From the NCBI RefSeq assembly GCF_018398335.1, contig NZ_JAHBRX010000001.1:4394001-4458000 (forward strand): 64,000 nt of DNA. Direction: 5' to 3'. The translations under genes were made by a program, and so were the position numbers. The notes below the pieces were generated by a model, which made no database searches, had not been told where the DNA came from, and saw only the letters and a program-made list of their open reading frames with translations. Source of the stretch: Chelatococcus sp. HY11 (GTDB taxonomy: Bacteria > Pseudomonadota > Alphaproteobacteria > Rhizobiales > Beijerinckiaceae). Shown here piece after piece: positions 27,477 to 36,048 of the stretch; position 1 is the stretch's first letter; each line of letters begins with the position of its first letter.

Positions 27477-27884
27477 TCAGGTCGGCTGGACGAAACTCGG
27501 GTCCATGTAGAAGATTTCCCAGGCGTGACCATCGAGATCGTGGAAAGCCTTCTGGTACATGAAGCCGTGATCCTTCGGCTCGCTATAGGTCTTGCCGCCT
27601 GCGGCGACTGCCTTGCTCACCAGGGTATCGACCGCCTCGCGGCTTTCCAGGGATATCGCAAGCAGGACCTCGACATCCTTTGACGTGTCGCAGATGTTGC
27701 GCGGCGTGAACTCCTTGAATTTCGCCTCCGTCAACAACATCGCATAGATCGTGTCGCTCATGACCATGCAGGTCGCGGTCTCATCCGTGAATTGAGCGTT
27801 GAATGTGAAGCCAAGTGACTTGAAGAATGCAATCGATGAATCGAGGTTCTTGACCGGCAGATTCACGAATATACCCTTGACCAT
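27477..27884 (-). CDS. VOC-family (glyoxalase/bleomycin-resistance-like) protein
   Basis: Protein of 135 residues from the ATG at 27884, preceded by GGAAGGA. It has one VOC module: IFVNLPVKNLDSSIAFFKSLGFTFNAQFTDETATCMVMSDTIYAMLLTEAKFKEF, then the C-terminal half KTYSEPKDHGFMYQKAFHDLDGHAWEIFYMDPSFVQ. The DLDGHAWEIFYMD motif is typical of the PhnB-like/uncharacterised VOC group. Substrate unknown. It is transcribed towards the AHSA1 gene. Confidence 0.88.
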   Translation of the reverse strand: MVKGIFVNLPVKNLDSSIAFFKSLGFTFNAQFTDETATCMVMSDTIYAMLLTEAKFKEFTPRNICDTSKDVEVLLAISLESREAVDTLVSKAVAAGGKTYSEPKDHGFMYQKAFHDLDGHAWEIFYMDPSFVQPT

Positions 27885-28102
27885 GAGGTTTCCTTCCAGG
27901 TTTTTCCAGCGGATATATAGATTGGCTGTGTCTGTCGTCGCGGCTGACCCCGACTGTGGGTGTCCGCGAAGCGGCATGAACTTGAGTGCAGCTATCGAAA
28001 GGCATTCGCTCTTCGTAGCCTATGCGTCAGGGCGAGAGCCCGGGTAGCCGCCAGACCGTTCCAACCGGATCGCGCGCTGCTATGCTCTCTATCGCGACGC
28101 CA

Positions 28103-28549
28103 TCAGGCAATTCGGCCAAGGTCGTTGCGAAGACGTTCGGGGACGCCGTCGCCAAGCAAGGCGTCAACGATGGCATGTTCGCGTTTCCAGATCGGGACCG
28201 CCTCCGCGAGCAAGGTTTTGCCGCCCGCGGTCAGCGACAGAAGGCGGCTGCGCTTATCCCTGGGATCCGGCGCGATGGTGATGAGTTCACGCCGTTCCAA
28301 GGGTTTCAGGGCGGCCGTCAACGTCGTCCTGTCCATGGCCAGAAGCGAAGCCACCGAACCGATTGCCGGTGGATGGGGCCGGTTCAGGGACATCAGCAGG
28401 GAGAACTGCCCGTTCGTCAGTCCAAGAGGTCGGAGAGCCTCGTCGAAACGCCGTGCCAATGCACGGGCCGCGCGCTGCACATGCAGGCAGAGGCACGTAT
28501 CGCGCACCAGAATTGTCGTTTCAAAAGGGATCTCGACGTGCTTTGACAT
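28103..28549 (-). CDS. MarR-family transcriptional regulator
   Basis: Regulator of 148 residues. The winged helix spans about 30-125 (FDEALRPLGLTNGQFSLLMSLNRPHPPAIGSVASLLAMDRTTLTAALKPLERRELITIAPDPRDKRSRLLSLTAGGKTLL). A cysteine pair in RDTCLCLHVQRAAR near residue 20 could serve as a redox switch, as in some MarR/OhrR proteins; that is inference. The gene is divergent from a DUF899 gene, and a 16-bp palindrome sits 10 bp upstream of its start, a clear autoregulatory operator. Confidence 0.92.
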   Translation of the reverse strand: MSKHVEIPFETTILVRDTCLCLHVQRAARALARRFDEALRPLGLTNGQFSLLMSLNRPHPPAIGSVASLLAMDRTTLTAALKPLERRELITIAPDPRDKRSRLLSLTAGGKTLLAEAVPIWKREHAIVDALLGDGVPERLRNDLGRIA

Positions 28550-28558
28550 GACCTAATA

Positions 28559-28574
28559 ATGTTGATATCAACAT
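28559..28574. promoter_or_regulatory. MarR operator (16-bp perfect palindrome)
   Basis: ATGTTGATATCAACAT is a perfect inverted repeat in the 68-bp gap between the divergent MarR and DUF899 genes. Its TTGATATCAA core matches the kind of site MarR proteins bind, so it probably controls both directions. Confidence 0.8.
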
Positions 28575-28617
28575 AATTGTCAAGCCACAAGCTGATATCT
28601 GCTGCAAGGAGGCCGCA

Positions 28618-29355
28618 ATGCAAGGCAATCCTGTCGTGTCCCGCGACGAATGGCTCACCGCGCGCAAGGCCCTGTTGGAGAAGGAAAAGGAAATGACGCG
28701 GCTGCGCGATGCGGTCAACGCCGCGCGGCTGGCGCTGCCCTGGACGAGGGTCGACAAGGCCTATGTCTTTGATACCCCGGAGGGGCGGAAGACCCTGGGC
28801 GGGCTGTTCGCCGGGCGCAGCCAGCTCGTCATCTATCACTTCATGTTCGGGCCGGATTGGGAGGCTGGCTGCCCGAGCTGCTCATTCCTTGCGGACCATC
28901 TCGAAGGTGCCTTGCCCCATCTGGAGCATCATGATGTCACGGTGACGCTGGTGTCACGGGCTCCTCTTGAGAAGCTGCAGGCCTACAAGACGCGCATGGG
29001 ATGGCATTTGCCATGGGTGTCATCCTATAAGAGCGACTTCAACTTTGATTATCATGTATCATTTTCGCCCGATGAGATTAACAGCGGCAGTATAGTCTAC
29101 AATTTCGACATGATGTCCCCGTTCGGGGATCTGGATGAACTGCACGGGCTAAGCGCCTTCACGAAAAATGAAGCGGGAGAGGTGCTCCACACCTATTCCG
29201 GTTACGCAAGAGGCCTTGAGGAGCTCCTGGGTGCCATGATGGTTCTCGATCGTGCGCCAAAGGGGCGCAACGAAAAGACCATCATGGATTTCGTGCGTCG
29301 CCACGATGAGTATGGGCCCCAATCGCAATCCACCTGTTGTCATTCAAAAGGATGA
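28618..29355 (+). CDS. DUF899 (thioredoxin-like) family protein
   Basis: Protein of 245 residues. The family pattern includes VSRDEWLTARKALLEKEKEMTRLRDAVNAARLALPW at the N-terminus, LVIYHFMFGPDWEAGCPSCSFLADH near residue 80 with a CPSC pair in the thioredoxin-like position, and RMGWHLPWVSSYKSDFNFDYHVSF near 130. The C-terminus ends with CCHSKG. Function is unknown; a redox role is suggested by the fold and the cysteine pair. First gene of a MarR-controlled trio; 29 bp upstream of the operator's start lies the MarR gene's promoter. Confidence 0.88.
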   Translation: MQGNPVVSRDEWLTARKALLEKEKEMTRLRDAVNAARLALPWTRVDKAYVFDTPEGRKTLGGLFAGRSQLVIYHFMFGPDWEAGCPSCSFLADHLEGALPHLEHHDVTVTLVSRAPLEKLQAYKTRMGWHLPWVSSYKSDFNFDYHVSFSPDEINSGSIVYNFDMMSPFGDLDELHGLSAFTKNEAGEVLHTYSGYARGLEELLGAMMVLDRAPKGRNEKTIMDFVRRHDEYGPQSQSTCCHSKG

Positions 29356-29855
29356 GCACACTCATGAAAGTCGAACCGCAGAAAGAACATCGCTGGCTCG
29401 AGCAACTGGTCGGCGAGTGGACCGTGTCCATGCCCGCCTGTGACGACGGCTCCACGGCTTCATCAGAAGCTCCATCCAAGCCTTGGTCCGAGACGACGCG
29501 CATGCTCCATGGCGTTTGGCTGATTTCCGAGGGCAGCGGCGAGATGTCTGATGGCGGATCGGGTACAAACCAGCTGACTCTCGGCTATGACCCGGCCAAA
29601 CAGCGGTATGTCGGAACCTGGGTCGGTTCGATGATGACGCATCTCTGGGTCTACGAAGGCGCGCTCGACCCGACGGGCAAGGTTCTGACTCTCGATACCG
29701 TGGGGCCTGGGTTCGAGGATCCTGCCAAAAGCACGCGCTATCAGGATGTCATCACAATTGAGGACGATAACAACCGCACGCTGTCATCCCGCTTCCTCGC
29801 CGAGGACGGAACGTGGAAGCCGGTCATGACGATGCACTATCGCCGCAAGATGTGA
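29352..29855 (+). CDS. DUF1579-family protein
   Basis: Protein of about 167 residues. It shows HRWLEQLVGEWTV near the N-terminus, TRMLHGVWLISEGSG near residue 45, LGYDPAKQRYVGTWVGSMMTHLWVYEGALDPTGKVLTL in the middle, and ends in PVMTMHYRRKM, all of which fit DUF1579. The fold is probably a lipocalin-like barrel; function is unknown. ATG 29352 overlaps the DUF899 stop codon. ATG 29364 has better spacing from AAAAGGA and may be the true start. Confidence 0.8.
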   Translation: MSTLMKVEPQKEHRWLEQLVGEWTVSMPACDDGSTASSEAPSKPWSETTRMLHGVWLISEGSGEMSDGGSGTNQLTLGYDPAKQRYVGTWVGSMMTHLWVYEGALDPTGKVLTLDTVGPGFEDPAKSTRYQDVITIEDDNNRTLSSRFLAEDGTWKPVMTMHYRRKM

Positions 29856-29898
29856 TTTCAACCTTTCCGTCAGACGTTTTCAAAAGGGAGGACATGTG

Positions 29899-30690
29899 AT
29901 GGCCGGTCCAGAGGGTAAGTTCGTCTGGTACGAGTTGGCCACCAGCGACAAGGAGGCCGCTGAAGCGTTCTACAAGAACGTCGTAGGCTGGACTATGCAG
30001 GATTCAGGCATGGTCGATTTTGCCTATACCATCCTGCATGCGGGCGAGCAGCCTATCGGCGGCCTCATGACACTGCCGCAGGACGCTTGCGACGCTGGCG
30101 CCAAGCCGGGATGGATGGGTTATATCGGCGTCGCGGATGTGGATGCCAAGGCGGATGCCGTCGTAAAGGCCGGCGGCAAGATCTACCGCGCGCCGGAAGA
30201 CATCCCCGAAGTCGGGCGCTTCGCTGTCGTCGCGGATCCGCAGGGTGCGGTTTTCACCCTGTTCAAGGGCCAGGGCGAGGATCAGCCGGACGCGGCGCCT
30301 GGCGCCAACGGCCATGTGGGGTGGCATGAGCTGATGGCCATCGATCACAAGGCCGCGCTCGCCTTCTATTCCGGCCTGTTCGGCTGGACGAAGGACGAGA
30401 GCCTTGATATGGGCGAGATGGGCACATACCAGCTCTTCGCGTGCGGAAGCCAACCCGTCGGCGGGATGATGGACAAGCCGCCGGTCGTTCCCGCCCCCTT
30501 CTGGACCTTCTATTTCAACGTCGAGGACATCGACGCGGCCATCGACCGGCTCAAGGCGGGCGGCGGACAGGTCATCAACGGGCCGATGGAAGTGCCCGGC
30601 GGCGCCTGGATCGTCCAGGCGCTCGATCCCCAGGGCGTTGTGTTCTCGCTGACGGCGCCACCCAAGGGCGGCATGACCTCCACCATGTAA
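29899..30690 (+). CDS. Tandem VOC-domain protein (glyoxalase-like)
   Basis: Protein of 263 residues with two VOC modules, about 5-125 (GKFVWYELATSDKEAAEAFYKNVVGWTMQD ... FAVVADPQGAVFTLFKG) and about 138-255 (GHVGWHELMAIDHKAALAFYSGLFGWTKDE ... AWIVQALDPQGVVFSL). This architecture is common in actinobacterial and proteobacterial proteins of unknown substrate. ATG 29899 is 8 nt after GGGAGG; GTG 29896 is an alternative. It lies 43 bp after the DUF1579 gene and probably in the same MarR-controlled unit. Confidence 0.9.
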   Translation: MAGPEGKFVWYELATSDKEAAEAFYKNVVGWTMQDSGMVDFAYTILHAGEQPIGGLMTLPQDACDAGAKPGWMGYIGVADVDAKADAVVKAGGKIYRAPEDIPEVGRFAVVADPQGAVFTLFKGQGEDQPDAAPGANGHVGWHELMAIDHKAALAFYSGLFGWTKDESLDMGEMGTYQLFACGSQPVGGMMDKPPVVPAPFWTFYFNVEDIDAAIDRLKAGGGQVINGPMEVPGGAWIVQALDPQGVVFSLTAPPKGGMTSTM

Positions 30691-30733
30691 GAGGACAGCC
30701 TCGCACTGATGGGCTGGTCCATAAGGCCAACCC

Positions 30734-31843
30734 TCATATGACGAAATTGTCGGCCGGCTCCTCGGGGCCGGCCGTCGCTTCGACCATGACGGGGATGACC
30801 CAATTGGCCGCGTAGCTCTCACGGTCCGGCTGCGCGGCCTCGGGCTGGCGGTTGCCGAGGACGTCCGTGGCACGGGACTTGAGATGGTAGCGGCCGGGGG
30901 CGGGCGGCGTCCAAATGAATTCCCAGAGGCGCCAGCCGTGCGGCGAGGCCGGGCCTACGAGGGTCGCGGCCTGCCACGGCGCATCGTCGCCAGTGGCGAC
31001 CTCGACGATGCTGATGCCGGCCTCACCCGCCCAGGCGGCGCCATGGATGCGCAGGGGACGGCCGGCTTCAACGACCGCGCCGTTGACGGGCTGCGCGATC
31101 TGCGACTTGACGTTCATGGTCGTCAGCGGCGCAACCATGGGTTCGCCGAGGCTCCGATCCCATTGGATATAATCCCGCGTCTGCCAGTAGCCGGTGAAAG
31201 GCTGCTCGACGACCCGGACCTCCACCAGCCACTTGATCCAGGCCATGCCGTACCAGCCGCCGATCGCCGCACGCAGGGGAAAGCCGTGTTCCAGCATGAG
31301 GGGTTCGTTGTTCATGGCATAGGCGAGGAGCGCGCTTTCCGACATGGCCTTGGTGACCGGTAGGCTGCGCGCGAAGGCGATCTCGCCGGGTGACGCGGTC
31401 TTCTTGCCGGCGTCGACCAGCCCGCGATCCGCGCCGATCAACACCACCTCGACCGCATTCGTCCGGACGCCGGCAAGCGCCAGGACGTCACGCAGCAGCA
31501 CACCGGACCAGTGCGCGTTGCCCACGGCGCCGTCCTGCCATTGCAGGCCCTCCCTGGCGGGTTCATAGAAGACGCGGCCGTTGCCCGCGCATTCCATGAC
31601 GGCCGCAAATTCCGCCTTCGGCAGGGCCTTCAGCGCATCGAGATCAAGCGAGAGCGGCCTGTCCACCGCGCCTGTGACGGCAAGCCGCCAGTCTGTCACG
31701 GCTAATCCCGGCATGCGGAAGTGGTTCCGGATGTAGAACTGATCGCTGGGGATCAGCCAATCTGATAATCGGGAGAAGGGATATTCGACATTCAGCGGCG
31801 ACTGTTGCCGGACGATCGGCGCGGGCTGCTTGCTGTCTGCCAT
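30734..31843 (-). CDS. Sulfite-oxidase-like molybdopterin-dependent oxidoreductase
   Basis: Protein of 369 residues from ATG 31843. The Moco-ligand cysteine is Cys85 in AVMECAGNGR, followed by the sulfite-oxidase-fold pattern WSGVLLRDVL near residue 115 and HGFPLRAAIGGWYGMAWIKWLVEVRV near 205. The C-terminal third is the dimerisation (Mo-co_dimer) domain ending in SYAANWVIPVMVE. No signal peptide or haem domain is visible, so it is probably cytoplasmic and needs a partner electron acceptor. Members may oxidise sulfite or another small substrate; which is unknown. Convergent with the VOC gene. Confidence 0.88.
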   Translation of the reverse strand: MADSKQPAPIVRQQSPLNVEYPFSRLSDWLIPSDQFYIRNHFRMPGLAVTDWRLAVTGAVDRPLSLDLDALKALPKAEFAAVMECAGNGRVFYEPAREGLQWQDGAVGNAHWSGVLLRDVLALAGVRTNAVEVVLIGADRGLVDAGKKTASPGEIAFARSLPVTKAMSESALLAYAMNNEPLMLEHGFPLRAAIGGWYGMAWIKWLVEVRVVEQPFTGYWQTRDYIQWDRSLGEPMVAPLTTMNVKSQIAQPVNGAVVEAGRPLRIHGAAWAGEAGISIVEVATGDDAPWQAATLVGPASPHGWRLWEFIWTPPAPGRYHLKSRATDVLGNRQPEAAQPDRESYAANWVIPVMVEATAGPEEPADNFVI

Positions 31844-32211
31844 GGACCGTGGTTCCCTCGGGGCTCTCGTGTGCGTTGTCAGGGTAGTGACGCGTTGGGC
31901 CACGTCAATGCCGCGCAGTTGCGGCTGTCGCGCGCGTATGGTTCATCGGTATGGACGTGCGGGCGTCGGGCTCTGGCCGGCGTAGCAGCATTGCGCGATA
32001 GCAACGGCGTCCGATCAGTGTGCAACGGGCGATTGTTGGAGTGTCATCAGCGGGACAGTGTGCGTTCCGCTGGTCTTTTTTGGGCTTTTTTGACCTGACG
32101 CGTTTCTGTGGAATTTGACTTGTAGGACTGTTTCACCCACTTAGGACCCATCGCTGTCCAGTCCCAGCCGGGTCGCGTTTCAACATCTGTCTTTGCCAAG
32201 GACTCTTATTC
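31844..32211. other. Divergent intergenic region upstream of topA
   Basis: 368 bp between the molybdoenzyme gene and topA. T-runs occur at 32080-32090 but without a convincing stem. I see no small gene, operator or EcfG-type promoter. The topA promoter should lie here. Confidence 0.4.
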
Positions 32212-35001
32212 ATGAAGGTCGTTGTCGTCGAATCTCCGGCCAAAGCCAAGACAATCAATAAGTATCTGGGTAGTGGCTACGAGGTTCTGGCATCCTTTGG
32301 GCATATCCGCGATTTGCCCGCCAAGGACGGTTCGGTTGATCCTGACGCCGATTTCGCGATGGTATGGGAGCTCGAGGATCGCGGCGCCAAGCGCATGTCG
32401 GAGATCGTGCGCGCCGTTAAGGGCGCTGACAAGCTGATACTCGCCACCGACCCCGATCGCGAAGGCGAGGCTATTTCCTGGCACGTGGTGGAGGCGCTCG
32501 GCGAAAAAAAGGCTCTGCGTGGCATTCCGGTCGAACGCGTGACCTTCAACGCGATCACCAAGGATGCTGTTCTGGACGCGATGGCGCATCCCCGGCAAAT
32601 CGACCAGGCGCTCGTCGACGCCTATCTCGCGCGCCGGGCGCTCGACTATCTCGTCGGCTTTACCCTGTCACCAGTGCTCTGGCGCAAGCTGCCGGGCGCC
32701 CGTTCCGCCGGTCGGGTCCAATCAGTCGCGCTCAGGCTGGTCTGTGACCGCGAGCGCGAGATCGAAACCTTCGTTCCACGCGAGTATTGGTCCCTTATCG
32801 CCCTGCTTGCGACGACGCATGGAGCGACCTTCGAGGCGCGCCTTGTGGGTGCCGATGGGCAGAAGATAAGCCGGCTCGATATCGGCAAGGGCGAAGAAGC
32901 CGCAGCCTTCAAGCGTGATCTCGAAGCGGCGACGTTCCAGGTCGTCAGCGTGGAGGCGAAGCCCGCCAAGCGCCATCCGCAGCCGCCCTTCACTACCTCC
33001 ACCCTGCAACAGGAGGCCTCGCGAAAGCTGGGGCTTGCACCGGCGCGGACCATGCAGATCGCGCAGAAGCTGTACGAGGGTGTCGAAATCGGCGGCGAAA
33101 CGGTCGGTCTCATCACCTATATGCGAACCGATGGCGTCGATATGGCGCCAGAAGCCATCACATCCGCCCGCAGCGTAATCGGCAAAGAATTTGGCGATCG
33201 CTATGTGCCGCCGCAGCCCCGCAAGTACAGCGTGAAGGCCAAGAATGCGCAGGAAGCGCACGAGGCCGTGCGTCCCACCGATCTTTCGCGCCTGCCGGCC
33301 GATGTGCTGCGTTATCTCGATGCAGACCAAGCCCGCCTCTATGAGCTGATCTGGACGCGCACGATCGCCAGCCAGATGGAGTCGGCGACTTTCGAACGCA
33401 CAACCGTTGATATCGCAGCGCGTGTCGGCTCGCGCGTGCTGGATCTGCGCGCGACCGGCCAGGTCGTGGTCTTTGATGGCTTCCTGAAGCTCTATCAAGA
33501 GGGCAAGGACGACGAGGCCGACGAGGACGGCGGCCGACTGCCGGCGATGAAAGCCGGTGAAAATCTCGAAAAGCGCGAGATCCGCGCCACTCAGCATTTC
33601 ACGGAGCCGCCGCCGCGCTTCACCGAGGCGAGCCTCGTCAAGCGAATGGAAGAGCTCGGCATCGGCCGGCCCTCCACCTATGCCGCCGTGCTCGCGGTGC
33701 TGCGCGACCGCGAATATGTCAGCCTCGACAAGAAGCGCCTCGTGCCCGACGACAAGGGGCGCATCGTCACCGCCTTCCTCGAAAGCTTCTTCCGCCGTTA
33801 TGTGGAGTACGACTTCACCGCGGATCTTGAGGAGAAGCTCGACAAGGTCTCCAACCACGAGATCGACTGGAAGGCGGTGCTCCGGGATTTCTGGCGCGAC
33901 TTCATCGTGGCCGTGGATGAGACCAAGAGCCTGCGCATGACGGAGGTGCTCGACGCCCTCAATGAGGAACTCGGGCCGCATATTTTCCCGCCACGCGCCG
34001 ACGGCGGCGATCCACGCCTGTGCCCCTCCTGCGGAGTGGGCCGGCTGTCGCTCAAGCTTGGCAAGTTCGGCTCGTTCATTGGTTGCTCGAACTACCCGGA
34101 ATGTCGCTATACCCGCCAGCTGGCCGCAGGTGGCAACGGCGACGCAGAGGGTGCCGGCGAGGCCGGCGGGGGCCCGAAGGTGCTCGGCCGCGATCCGGCC
34201 ACTGACCTTGAAGTCACCCTACGTGATGGCCGCTATGGTCCTTACGTGCAGCTGGGGGAGGGCGAAAAGCCCAAGCGTCAGACCCTTCCGAAGGGGACCC
34301 CGCCGGATGTGGTGAGCCTCGAGATGGCGCTCAAGCTCCTGTCGCTGCCGCGACAAGTCGCGATACATCCGGAGACGGGCAAGCCGATCCTCGCCAATAT
34401 CGGCCGTTTCGGCCCCTATGTGCAGCACGAGAAGACCTACGCCAATATCGGCCGGGATGATGACGTGCTGGAAATTGGCGCGAACCGCGCGATCGATCTC
34501 ATCGTCGCGAAGGAGCAGGGCGGCGGCCGCAGGGGCTCCAACGATCCCGGCCGTCCGCTGGGCGATGATCCGGAGAGTGGGAAGCCGGTGGTCGTCAAGG
34601 CTGGCCGCTATGGGCCGTATGTGACGGATGGCGAGACGAATGCGACCTTGCCGAAAGGCACCGAGAGCGACGCCGTGACGCTCCAGGAGGCCCTCGCTTT
34701 GCTTAAGGCCCGCCGGGAGGCTGGCGGGAGCAAGAAGGGTGGGCGCAAGGTTGCGGCCAAGAAGCCGGCCGCCAAGAAGCCAGCCGCCAAGGTGGCGAAA
34801 TCGGGGGCGGACAAGGCCTCGTCCAAGAAAGCAGCCTCCACGAAGGCAGCTTCCACCAAGGCAGCTTCCACGAAGGCCGGGGCGAAAAAGTCTGTTGCCC
34901 AGAAGGCTGGCGCGGCGGCGGCAGACGACATGTCAACGACGGATGAGCCTGCTGCGCCGCCTGCCAAGTCCGCGGCTGCCAAGTCCGCAGCTGGTGGCTG
35001 A
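32212..35001 (+). CDS. topA: DNA topoisomerase I (type IA)
   Basis: Relaxes negatively supercoiled DNA. The protein has 929 residues. The Toprim domain (1-115) opens MKVVVVESPAKAKTINKYLG with the catalytic Glu7 and carries the acidic cluster Asp80-Pro-Asp82-Arg-Glu84. The active-site tyrosine is Tyr303 in GLITYMRTDG. One C4 zinc finger is present at Cys604, Cys607, Cys625 and Cys631. It is followed by three Topo-I C-terminal repeats containing LRDGRYGPYVQLG, IGRFGPYVQH and AGRYGPYVTDG. The last 100 residues are an Ala-Lys-rich disordered tail with short repeats, common in alphaproteobacterial TopA and thought to bind DNA non-specifically. Confidence 0.97.
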   Translation: MKVVVVESPAKAKTINKYLGSGYEVLASFGHIRDLPAKDGSVDPDADFAMVWELEDRGAKRMSEIVRAVKGADKLILATDPDREGEAISWHVVEALGEKKALRGIPVERVTFNAITKDAVLDAMAHPRQIDQALVDAYLARRALDYLVGFTLSPVLWRKLPGARSAGRVQSVALRLVCDREREIETFVPREYWSLIALLATTHGATFEARLVGADGQKISRLDIGKGEEAAAFKRDLEAATFQVVSVEAKPAKRHPQPPFTTSTLQQEASRKLGLAPARTMQIAQKLYEGVEIGGETVGLITYMRTDGVDMAPEAITSARSVIGKEFGDRYVPPQPRKYSVKAKNAQEAHEAVRPTDLSRLPADVLRYLDADQARLYELIWTRTIASQMESATFERTTVDIAARVGSRVLDLRATGQVVVFDGFLKLYQEGKDDEADEDGGRLPAMKAGENLEKREIRATQHFTEPPPRFTEASLVKRMEELGIGRPSTYAAVLAVLRDREYVSLDKKRLVPDDKGRIVTAFLESFFRRYVEYDFTADLEEKLDKVSNHEIDWKAVLRDFWRDFIVAVDETKSLRMTEVLDALNEELGPHIFPPRADGGDPRLCPSCGVGRLSLKLGKFGSFIGCSNYPECRYTRQLAAGGNGDAEGAGEAGGGPKVLGRDPATDLEVTLRDGRYGPYVQLGEGEKPKRQTLPKGTPPDVVSLEMALKLLSLPRQVAIHPETGKPILANIGRFGPYVQHEKTYANIGRDDDVLEIGANRAIDLIVAKEQGGGRRGSNDPGRPLGDDPESGKPVVVKAGRYGPYVTDGETNATLPKGTESDAVTLQEALALLKARREAGGSKKGGRKVAAKKPAAKKPAAKVAKSGADKASSKKAASTKAASTKAASTKAGAKKSVAQKAGAAAADDMSTTDEPAAPPAKSAAAKSAAGG
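34831..34875 (+). repeat. 15-bp tandem repeat in the topA tail (three copies)
   Basis: GCAGCYTCCACSAAG is repeated at 34831-34845, 34846-34860 and 34861-34875, encoding AAST(K) units. It lies in the Lys/Ala-rich C-terminal tail, where copy number may vary between strains. Confidence 0.85.
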
Positions 35002-35135
35002 CCGTCGTTCCAGAATTTCAGGGAGGCGCGATGTTTGGCTGGGTCTCCCCCGACGCTGGCAGAAGTCCCGTCAAGCTTTACCGCCGCGGTTCTGCTAACC
35101 CTTGGCCGGCGGTGATGCCGTCGGGATGAAAACAT

Positions 35136-35160
35136 GGAACTTCCCGAGGTTCGGCTCGTT
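35136..35160 (+). promoter_or_regulatory. EcfG-type promoter of csbD
   Basis: GGAAC-N16-CGTT, exact match to the general stress response promoter of Alphaproteobacteria. The -10 element ends 32 bp before the csbD ATG. Confidence 0.88.
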
Positions 35161-35192
35161 CTTCTCGTAGAGATTACTATGGAGGAGCCAGT

Positions 35193-35393
35193 ATGAACTG
35201 GGATCGTGTTGAAGGTAACTGGAAGCAGTTTAAGGGAAATTTGCAGCAGCAGTGGGGTAAGCTCACTAACGACGATCTGGATGTCGTGCAGGGCAAGCGC
35301 ACGGAACTCGCCGGGAAGCTGCAGGAGCGCTATGGCGTGGCGAAGGATGAAGCCGAGCGGCAGATCGACGACTGGCTCAAGAAAACCCACTAG
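35193..35393 (+). CDS. CsbD-family stress protein
   Basis: Small hydrophilic protein of 66 residues: MNWDRVEGNWKQFKGNLQQQWGKLTNDDLDVVQGKRTELAGKLQERYG and so on, the full CsbD domain. These proteins accumulate in stress; their biochemical role is unknown. An EcfG-type promoter directly upstream predicts control by the general stress sigma factor encoded about 6 kb downstream. The gene is monocistronic, with a strong hairpin after it. Confidence 0.94.
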   Translation: MNWDRVEGNWKQFKGNLQQQWGKLTNDDLDVVQGKRTELAGKLQERYGVAKDEAERQIDDWLKKTH

Positions 35394-35445
35394 CGCTATT
35401 TCCTGCGGGTCGTTCGGATCTTCAGAATTTTGATGCGTTGAATAG

Positions 35446-35488
35446 CGCCCAGCCAATCGAGCGTCAGATCGGAGCGATTGGCTGGGCG
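35446..35488 (+). terminator. Strong hairpin after csbD
   Basis: CGCCCAGCCAATCG (35446-35459) pairs perfectly with CGATTGGCTGGGCG (35475-35488) around 15 nt. There is no T-run, so it may be an mRNA-stabilising structure instead of an efficient terminator. Confidence 0.6.
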
Positions 35489-35608
35489 ATATTTGGTAAT
35501 GGGCGTGGCCCCGCAGTCTTTTCCATTGCAGACGGACCTTTAGATATGAAGGGAGCGTCAAGGTTTTTGGCGCTGCGACAAGCGAGACGATCGCCAAGTG
35601 GAGCGATA

Positions 35609-35633
35609 GGAAGCTTTCGATTTTCACTACGTT
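35609..35633 (+). promoter_or_regulatory. Near-consensus EcfG-type promoter upstream of the DUF883 gene
   Basis: GGAAG-N16-CGTT, one mismatch in the -35 element. The -10 ends 67 bp before the ATG at 35701. The family downstream is often stress-induced, which supports the call, but it remains a candidate. Confidence 0.55.
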
Positions 35634-35700
35634 TGCGCTTCGGCGTTGATCTCGGGTGCCTTGCGAATAAGAATGTGAGTTCTTGCTAAGGAGTAGCTTA

Positions 35701-36048
35701 ATGGCCACCAAGCCGAATGAAGGGGAGTATGGCGCCGAGATCGCCAAGCTTCGCGAGGATATCACGCAGTTGTCCAACAGCATCGCGCAACTGGTGCAGC
35801 GTGAGGCGGACAACGCGGCGGCGCAGCTGAGGACCTCCGTTGGCCGGGCTGCTGATGCGGTCGCAGGCCGGGTCAATTCGGTCGCTGACGATGTTGCCCG
35901 GACTGGACGTCAAATGGCGTCGGACGCGCAACACGGCGTTCGGAATGCCGCGACGGAGCTTGAATCCAATATCGAGCGCAATCCCCTGACGGCTGTGCTG
36001 ATCGCCGGTGGCATCGGCCTGGTGTTGGGCCTCCTGAGCCGCAAGTAA
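35701..36048 (+). CDS. DUF883 (ElaB/YgaM/YqjD)-family inner-membrane-anchored protein
   Basis: Protein of 115 residues. Residues 1-90 are charged and helical, likely coiled coil (EIAKLREDITQLSNSIAQLVQREADNAAAQ). A single C-terminal membrane segment follows (NPLTAVLIAGGIGLVLGLLSRK), as in YqjD, which binds ribosomes at the membrane in E. coli. AAGGAG at 35688-35693 precedes the ATG by 7 nt. The next gene starts directly at the following base, so the two form an operon, possibly under the stress sigma factor. Confidence 0.88.
   Translation: MATKPNEGEYGAEIAKLREDITQLSNSIAQLVQREADNAAAQLRTSVGRAADAVAGRVNSVADDVARTGRQMASDAQHGVRNAATELESNIERNPLTAVLIAGGIGLVLGLLSRK

Noticed and set aside
35438-35689. An 83-codon frame between csbD and the DUF883 gene
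   Set aside because: It starts with a weak codon, crosses a strong hairpin and an EcfG-type promoter, and has no ribosome binding site.
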